In this document: piece after piece, positions 58,563-64,000 of the stretch
How the letters are laid out: every line of letters starts with the position of its first letter
How positions within the stretch are numbered: position 1 is the first letter of the stretch
Assembly: GCA_029238125.1 (NCBI GenBank)
Contig: JAQWGQ010000002.1
Location: forward strand, 1 to 64,000
Length of the DNA stretch: 64,000 nt
From: Flavobacteriaceae bacterium
Lineage (GTDB): Bacteria; Bacteroidota; Bacteroidia; Flavobacteriales; Flavobacteriaceae
Reading direction: 5' to 3'
The notes under the pieces: model-generated
Database searches by the model: none
Told to the model about the DNA's origin: nothing
What the model saw: the letters and a program-made list of their open reading frames with translations, nothing else
Position numbers and translations under genes: made by a program

Positions 58563-59753
58563 TCAACAGATTTCATCAAGTATATTTACGATGATATCAC
58601 ATCCTTTTTTGAGCTCTTTTTTTGAGATTGTTAACGGAGGTGTAACTCGAACTGCTCTTTTTTCAAACAGTAAAAAAAACAATAGTAACCCTCGTTCAAG
58701 AGCAATTTTAACCAACTGTTGTGCAAGTTCTGGAGTTGGAAGGATCAGGGCTAACATCAGTCCTTTTCCGCGGATTTCTTTTATTGCTTGATGTTGGAGT
58801 TGTTCTCGAATATATTGTTCTTTTTCGAGAGTTTCTGACATCAAATTGCTTTGTAAAAGGGTTCTTAAAGTAGCGTGACATGCCGCTGCAATGACTGGAT
58901 GTCCTCCAAATGTTGTGATATGCCCCAATATGGGTTTGTCTTGCAATAGATTCATCAGTTCTTTAGAAGCACAGAAGGCTCCAACTGGGAATCCACCTCC
59001 AAGCCCTTTTCCAGTCACAAATATATCGGGAATCATATCATAGTGCTCAAAGGCAAATAATTTCCCTGTCCGACCCATTCCAGGTTGAATTTCGTCCAAT
59101 ATCAATAAAGTCCCGACTTTGTCACATCGTTCTCGAACGGCTTTCATATAGTCATTGGTCGGAACGATAAACCCTGCACCCCCTTGTATGGTTTCCAATA
59201 TCACTGCTGCAGTTTGTTCATTGATTTGCTCTAAATCCCCAATATTATTAAACTGGATATAAGACGTGCCAGGGATCAGGGGTCGATAGGCTCTTTTTCG
59301 TTCTTCATAGCCCATAACGCTCATCGCGCCTTGCGTATTTCCATGGTAAGCATTTTTGGCAGATATAATTCGCTGCCTGCCAGTTGCTCTTTTTGCGAGT
59401 TTGAGTGCCCCTTCAATTCCTTCAGCCCCTGAATTCGTCAGGTATGTGCACGATAATTTTTCTGGCAAATGATCTGCCAATAACTTTACCAGTTGAACAG
59501 GTTCATCTTGCACAAACTCACCATACACCATAACGTGGAGGTATTTCCTCATCTGTCGGCGAACGGCTCGAATCACTTTGGGATGAGAATGACCCAAGGT
59601 GCAAGCAGAGACGCCTGCGACAAAATCAAGATATTTTTTATTGTCCTTATCGATGATATAACTTCCGCGTGCTTTTTTGATTTCAAGACCAATGGGTTGT
59701 GCTGTTGTTTGTGCCTGATGGGCAAAGAAAATATCTCGGATTGTACGTCTCAT
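58563..59753 (-). CDS. class III aminotransferase (ornithine/acetylornithine type)
   Basis: PLP-dependent aminotransferase of 396 residues. PLP-binding Asp220 (ILDEIQPGMGRTG) and Lys249 (VTGKGLGGGFP) are present, as are SGAEGIEGALKLAK and the active-site YHGNTQGA. Substrate is not decided; the protein is not in an arginine cluster. It overlaps the OstA-like gene by four bases. In other Flavobacteria a similar gene stands in this place (from memory). Confidence 0.87.
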   Translation of the reverse strand: MRRTIRDIFFAHQAQTTAQPIGLEIKKARGSYIIDKDNKKYLDFVAGVSACTLGHSHPKVIRAVRRQMRKYLHVMVYGEFVQDEPVQLVKLLADHLPEKLSCTYLTNSGAEGIEGALKLAKRATGRQRIISAKNAYHGNTQGAMSVMGYEERKRAYRPLIPGTSYIQFNNIGDLEQINEQTAAVILETIQGGAGFIVPTNDYMKAVRERCDKVGTLLILDEIQPGMGRTGKLFAFEHYDMIPDIFVTGKGLGGGFPVGAFCASKELMNLLQDKPILGHITTFGGHPVIAAACHATLRTLLQSNLMSETLEKEQYIREQLQHQAIKEIRGKGLMLALILPTPELAQQLVKIALERGLLLFFLLFEKRAVRVTPPLTISKKELKKGCDIIVNILDEIC

Positions 59754-61405
59754 TTCATTTGTAGTTTTATGCGAGACACTATTTCTTCCGTATCTGTTTT
59801 ATGGGAAACAGAATCATTTTTCACTGTATTCATGATGAGATCAGCTTTCGATCGTCTCATTTCATCTCCACGCCAATAAAAACCAGGTAGTTGCTGCTGA
59901 TCTAATGGTAGTTCCTGAATTGGGTAAACCGCCCCTTCTGGCTTGTTCAAAAACATAATGGACTGAATTTGATTGTCAGCCATACGCAATTGCATTGCAC
60001 TACAAATTGCCTTATCAATACCAATGAGGTCTTGGGTGGTATCGTCGTAAAGGTAATATACCATTTCTGCGTTTTTGACGATGTCAATGGTTTGGAGCTC
60101 ATTGTTTTCAAAGTTGCCGAGTAAGTTGATTCCTTTCATTTGGTTAAACTGACTGGGGTTGAGAGAATCTTGCTCAGCGACAATTGCATTGTTGAAAATT
60201 TTTAGCGAGTCTATGGCGTTAGAGATTGAATCCGTCAATAGGTGAATGAGATCTCCACTCATTTGCGTTTTTGCTGACCACAATACTGGATTCCTTTTTG
60301 TCATATCACGAGCAGACAAAAGCTCTGATTCTCGATCGCTAATCGGGTGACGCAAGAGTTGGATAATACCAGACTTTTGATTGATATGTATCGAATCGGA
60401 AACACCACTGAGGTTGGTTTTAAAAATGCGAACCCCATAATATCCGGTGAGTATTCTTTCCTCAGCAGGTCCAGTAGCCAATAGGGTGTCAGCATGGATA
60501 TAGAGCGAGTCTTTGTCTACCAATTTTATTGCGATGGGGTTTTGGGTTACAATGGCAGAATCCCGTTCTTTATAAATTTCGCCGTATTGCCCTCGAATCA
60601 CATTATCTCCAATGGTGTCTGTGATTTGCACATTCTGACTTGCGGCAGCATATTGAATTCGATCATCAAAATAAATGCTATCCCCTTCGATATTCCTGAA
60701 GTTATAGTCGATTGACGCTCGGTCTTGGAAATACCCTTTTTTGAGATTCGAGTCAAAAAAACCTCTATTGCATTTTACGTCATAGGATTCACCATGTATG
60801 GTGGTCGCCCCATAAAAATAAGCGTGTCGTAGCTCGGTGTAGTAATCCATACGTTCCGAGTGGATCGTAAAGGACGGATCTGTAACATGGACATTTGTGA
60901 TGAATTCATATTTATTGTCGTCAGCAACATAGGTGCCAGATTGACTGCGAATCACTGTCTCCTCACTTGTGATTTCTCCAGCGGTATTATAGAACGCTTC
61001 TTGTTTTTTTCGGTCAAAATACAAAGAGTCTGTACGCAAAGTCGATTCTTGATTTTGGAGACGCACTTTACGCTTGGCAACTGCAAATTTTGTTGTCCCA
61101 CTATATTCGATGTATTCACTGTTTAACTTTAAGCTGTCCCCCTGTTTGACAACCACATTTCCCTCGGCTTCAAAGAAATTTCGAGTTTCGTAAAAGTAGG
61201 CAATATCTGACCAGATGTCCATTCCATCATGGTGGAGATGTACGCGAATGTCTTGGTTCGATTTTAAGATTTTAGCACCCGGAAAGCGTTTTTCATTGAC
61301 TTCAAAAGAAGCGGCTTGGCGAATACCGATTTTTTTCGACTCCTGCCCATAGGTCATGGCAAGCGTCAAAAGCAAAAATAGTATACAATGTGGGTGTTTT
61401 GACAA
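59750..61405 (-). CDS. OstA/LptA-like exported protein
   Basis: Exported protein of 551 residues with a signal peptide (ILFLLLTLAMTYGQ) and an OstA-like beta-jellyroll region. Repeats such as AEGNVVVKQGDSLKLNSEYIEY and GATTIHGESYDVKCNRGFFDSN fit LptA/LptD N-terminal type folds that carry lipopolysaccharide across the periplasm. The start is TTG (61405); the ATG of AMTYGQ would cut the signal peptide. A second frame upstream also reads a basic start, see findings. It overlaps the aminotransferase gene by four bases. Confidence 0.82.
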   Translation of the reverse strand: MSKHPHCILFLLLTLAMTYGQESKKIGIRQAASFEVNEKRFPGAKILKSNQDIRVHLHHDGMDIWSDIAYFYETRNFFEAEGNVVVKQGDSLKLNSEYIEYSGTTKFAVAKRKVRLQNQESTLRTDSLYFDRKKQEAFYNTAGEITSEETVIRSQSGTYVADDNKYEFITNVHVTDPSFTIHSERMDYYTELRHAYFYGATTIHGESYDVKCNRGFFDSNLKKGYFQDRASIDYNFRNIEGDSIYFDDRIQYAAASQNVQITDTIGDNVIRGQYGEIYKERDSAIVTQNPIAIKLVDKDSLYIHADTLLATGPAEERILTGYYGVRIFKTNLSGVSDSIHINQKSGIIQLLRHPISDRESELLSARDMTKRNPVLWSAKTQMSGDLIHLLTDSISNAIDSLKIFNNAIVAEQDSLNPSQFNQMKGINLLGNFENNELQTIDIVKNAEMVYYLYDDTTQDLIGIDKAICSAMQLRMADNQIQSIMFLNKPEGAVYPIQELPLDQQQLPGFYWRGDEMRRSKADLIMNTVKNDSVSHKTDTEEIVSRIKLQMK

Positions 61406-61434
61406 TGTTTAATCGATTGAGCATGTATGCAAAT

Positions 61435-62709
61435 CTATCGAAAAATCGTTTGTTTACGATCGGGTCCGACAGAGACAAGACGCACAGGTGTTTCTAGAAA
61501 ATTTTCAATGAAAGTTACGTATTCTTTCAGTTGAGATGGCAGTTCATTATAGGAAGTACAATTTGTAATGTCCTCTGTCCATCCTGCCATTTCGATATAT
61601 TTCGGATTGATGAACTCTTCATCAAGCGAAAAGGGCAGATGACTGATTAATTCTCCGCGGTATTCGTATTGCGTACAAATCTTTAGTGTGTCGATTCCTG
61701 ATAGAACATCTCCTTTCATCATCATGAGTTGGGTAACTCCATTGATTTGTACCGTATATTTAAGTGCAACCAAGTCAAGCCACCCACAGCGTCTTGGGCG
61801 TCCAGTGGTTGCTCCAAATTCGTGACCGACTTTGGCAATTTTTTCTCCGACTTCATCAAACAATTCAGTGGGGAACGGCCCACTACCGACTCGAGTCGTA
61901 TAGGCCTTAAAAATGCCAAACACATCTTTGATTTTGTTTGGTGCAACACCTAAGCCTGTACAAGCCCCAGCCGCAGTGGTATTTGAGGAAGTGACAAAAG
62001 GGTAGGTTCCAAAATCAATATCTAATAACGATCCCTGTGCCCCTTCACCGAGAATCTTTTTTTGATCTGATTGCGCATCAGCTAATACAGATTCGCTATC
62101 TACAAATCGGAGCTTATCAACGATAAAATCAACGGCAGCAAAAAAATCAGATTCTAGCGCATGAAGGTCATAGGTCAAATCAACTTGATAGAATGAAATG
62201 AGTTCCTCATGCTTATTAGCGAGTTCTCGGTATTTTGATTTCCAATCGGGAAATTCCAAGTCACCAATGCGAATTCCATTTCGACCAGTTTTGTCCATAT
62301 AGGTTGGTCCGATTCCTTTAAGAGTTGATCCAATTTTTTTGTTTCCCTTCGCTTTTTCAGAGGCAGCATCAAGAAGTCGATGGGTTGGTAGAATAAGATG
62401 TGCTTTGCGAGAAATGAGTAAAGATTTGCTATAATCGATTTCAAATTTATCAAGATTTTCGAGCTCTTGCTGAAAAATTACAGGGTCGATAACAACACCG
62501 TTTCCAACTAAGTTTTGTGCGTTTGGGTGGAAAATCCCCGATGGAATGGTGTGCAAAACGTGCTTAATCCCATCAAATTTTAATGTATGCCCTGCATTTG
62601 GCCCCCCTTGAAAACGGGCAATGATGTCATAATTTTTGGTCAGTACATCGACAATTTTCCCTTTTCCTTCATCTCCCCATTGTAGGCCAAGGAGTAAATC
62701 TAATCCCAT
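61435..62709 (-). CDS. purA: adenylosuccinate synthase
   Basis: First committed step from IMP to AMP, using GTP and aspartate. It has 424 residues. The catalytic Asp13 is in QWGDEGKGKIVD (10-21) and His41 in GPNAGHTLK; the substrate loop RVGSGPFPTE and the GTP-binding KGDVLSG motif are present. It follows fur after two bases, so it is co-transcribed with it. Confidence 0.97.
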   Translation of the reverse strand: MGLDLLLGLQWGDEGKGKIVDVLTKNYDIIARFQGGPNAGHTLKFDGIKHVLHTIPSGIFHPNAQNLVGNGVVIDPVIFQQELENLDKFEIDYSKSLLISRKAHLILPTHRLLDAASEKAKGNKKIGSTLKGIGPTYMDKTGRNGIRIGDLEFPDWKSKYRELANKHEELISFYQVDLTYDLHALESDFFAAVDFIVDKLRFVDSESVLADAQSDQKKILGEGAQGSLLDIDFGTYPFVTSSNTTAAGACTGLGVAPNKIKDVFGIFKAYTTRVGSGPFPTELFDEVGEKIAKVGHEFGATTGRPRRCGWLDLVALKYTVQINGVTQLMMMKGDVLSGIDTLKICTQYEYRGELISHLPFSLDEEFINPKYIEMAGWTEDITNCTSYNELPSQLKEYVTFIENFLETPVRLVSVGPDRKQTIFR

Positions 62710-62711
62710 AT

Positions 62712-63152
62712 TTAATTCTTGCTGTTGTTTTTAGTTGCATAGAAATACAGAGAATGATTGTGAATGTCAACATCAAAAACTTCTTCTATACTTTTCTTTA
62801 TCATTTGAATTCTAGGATCACAAAACTCTTTTACTTCTCCAGTATCTGTAAAAATGATATGATCGTGCTGATTGTCGAAATACGACTTTTCGTATTGTGC
62901 GTGTTGCGGACCAAATTGATGCTTGCGGACAAGCCCACAATCGAGGAGTAGTTCGATGGTGTTGTACAAAGTCGCTCGACTCACTCGGTATTTCTTCTCT
63001 TTCATTTTCAAATACAGAGACTCGATATCAAAATGATCATCACTTTGATAAATTTCTTCGAGGATGGCGAAGCGCTCGGGTGTTTTTCGATGGCTGTTTT
63101 TGTCTAAAAAGGCAATAAAAACGTCCCGTACAATTTCTTGATTTTTATCCAT
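62712..63152 (-). CDS. Fur family transcriptional regulator
   Basis: Metal- or peroxide-responding repressor of 146 residues. The winged helix has the recognition helix [14 protein letters not shown] (56-69); the dimerisation domain has HDH (96-98) and the metal-site residues around. The structural zinc CxxC of classical Fur is absent: the matching positions are Phe101 and Thr104, and no CxxC pair is found at the C-terminus. Located between relA/spoT (28 bases) and purA (2 bases). TAAATTTG nine bases before the ATG is a possible -7 element. Confidence 0.88.
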   Translation of the reverse strand: MDKNQEIVRDVFIAFLDKNSHRKTPERFAILEEIYQSDDHFDIESLYLKMKEKKYRVSRATLYNTIELLLDCGLVRKHQFGPQHAQYEKSYFDNQHDHIIFTDTGEVKEFCDPRIQMIKKSIEEVFDVDIHNHSLYFYATKNNSKN

Positions 63153-63180
63153 GATTCATCGCAAATTTACGTAGGTTTTT

Positions 63181-64000
63181 TTACTCTCGTATAACTTTAT
63201 CAACTCCATTTATATTTTGAAGCTGCTTTATCACCTTTTTAAGAAGAGCAGTGTTTTTGACTTTCAACAAAATATTTCCTTCAAATGTACCATCAAGGGA
63301 GTCAAAAGACATTCGAATGATGTTCACATTGTTTGTATTTGAAATGACTTGTGTAACCTTGTTTACAAGCCCCAAATCGTCCAGTCCAGTGAGCTGTAGC
63401 TTAGCGGTAAATTCATTCTGAGAAGAGTCAATCCATTTGGCATTGACAATCCGATAGGCATAGTTTGAGCGCAAGGTTAGGGCGTTTGGACATTCGTTTT
63501 TATGAACTTTAACCCCATCACTTATTGTGACAAACCCAAATACGTCATCACCAGCGATTGGATTACAACATGGACTGAGTTGATATTCGAGCTGTTCCTC
63601 GGTTTTTCCAAAAACGAGTTGATCGTATTTGTCGGTGATTTTGTCCTGTTCGATATGAGTATGAGTCGGATCTGTTTGGGCTTTTCTTTTAAAAAAGTTT
63701 AGGAATCGATTGTTGCGATCGGCACTAAATTTTTTAAGCTTTACATTGTCAATGGTGCCAATCCCAACGCGATAATATAAGTCTAGTGTTGTTTTGAGTT
63801 TGAAAAATGTAAGGAGTTTATCAATCGTTTTATCGTTAAAACCGATTTTGAGTTGTTTGAGCTTTCTTCTCAAAATTTCTTTTCCTTCCTGAGCGATTTG
63901 CTTTTTATCCTCTCTCAAAAAGGAGCGAATTCGGGAACGTGCTCGGGATGTGATGACATAGTCCAACCAGCTGGGGTTTGGAAATGATTTTTCAGAAGTA
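63181..64000 (-). CDS. bifunctional (p)ppGpp synthetase/hydrolase family (RelA/SpoT), C-terminal part
   Basis: 3' end of a long gene that runs out of the window; the frame stays open to base 64000. It codes for about 273 residues: the segment after the TGS domain (NPSWLDYVITSRARSRI), a helical part, the zinc-finger-like RIS/CC domain with CCNPIAGDDVFGFV and the ACT domain at the end (TAKLQLTGLDDLGLVNKVTQVI). Catalytic domains cannot be seen here. It is the first known gene of the minus run fur-purA and beyond. Confidence 0.93.
   Translation of the reverse strand, partial: TSEKSFPNPSWLDYVITSRARSRIRSFLREDKKQIAQEGKEILRRKLKQLKIGFNDKTIDKLLTFFKLKTTLDLYYRVGIGTIDNVKLKKFSADRNNRFLNFFKRKAQTDPTHTHIEQDKITDKYDQLVFGKTEEQLEYQLSPCCNPIAGDDVFGFVTISDGVKVHKNECPNALTLRSNYAYRIVNAKWIDSSQNEFTAKLQLTGLDDLGLVNKVTQVISNTNNVNIIRMSFDSLDGTFEGNILLKVKNTALLKKVIKQLQNINGVDKVIRE

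Overview
The window is a chromosomal core segment of a bacterium of the phylum Bacteroidetes, most likely a member of the Flavobacteriales. The grounds are Bacteroidetes-specific gene content (DUF3467 behind rpoC, the DUF4295 mini-gene behind rpmG, DUF4369 lipoprotein, DUF349 repeat protein, OstA-like protein, bshC), almost no Shine-Dalgarno sequences, and promoters of the Bacteroidetes type (TTTG / about 20 bp / TAnnTTTG). Genes are tightly packed. No rRNA, tRNA, CRISPR array, insertion sequence, phage or plasmid gene was seen, and no gap reaches 300 bases; the largest, 287 bases between htpG and fabH, holds a promoter and two hairpins.

Layout. 1-10.2 kb: rplA-rplJ-rplL-(hairpin)-rpoB-rpoC-DUF3467, the ribosomal protein/RNA polymerase operon. 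10.2-18.7 kb: prfC (-), idi-PTPS-manA (+), a small minus-strand K+ channel/AlkB/DUF4369 lipoprotein group, htpG (-), fabH-like (+). 18.7-26 kb: a sodium:solute symporter (-) divergent from a compact plus-strand cluster recR-GT2-E2-exonuclease-FAH-cinA. 26-28.9 kb: rpmB-rpmG-DUF4295-(terminator)-ftsY-rimO, a translation and secretion cluster. 29-38.7 kb: bshC, guaA, a LysM/periplasmic-binding fusion, pyrG, yidC, mnmA, all plus strand. 38.7-45.2 kb: a small secreted protein, lysA (-), sucC (+), hsp20 (+), bactofilin-like (-), uvrB (-). 45.2-46.3 kb: an uncharacterised protein with kinase-like motifs (+). 46.3-50.6 kb: minus-strand overlapping run dapD-tsaC-cca-ctaA-pRiA4 ORF3-like. 50.7-52.5 kb: ruvX-def-mazG (+). 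52.5-64 kb: a long minus-strand run relA/spoT (cut by the window edge)-fur-purA-ostA-like-aminotransferase-TPR-DUF368-DUF368-aroE-DUF349.

Most genes serve transcription, translation, nucleotide synthesis, tRNA modification, the lysine/DAP pathway, cell envelope building and stress response. No obvious accessory defence or mobile system is present. The points that most deserve a second look are the structured leader or small RNA in front of fabH, the conserved-looking protein with hidden kinase signatures next to uvrB, the translationally coupled pair of DUF368 (polyprenyl-phosphate translocase family) genes inside an envelope operon, the Asp-to-Asn change in the catalytic signature of the E2 acyltransferase, and promoters that lie so close to start codons (recR, uvrB and others) that the mRNAs may be leaderless.
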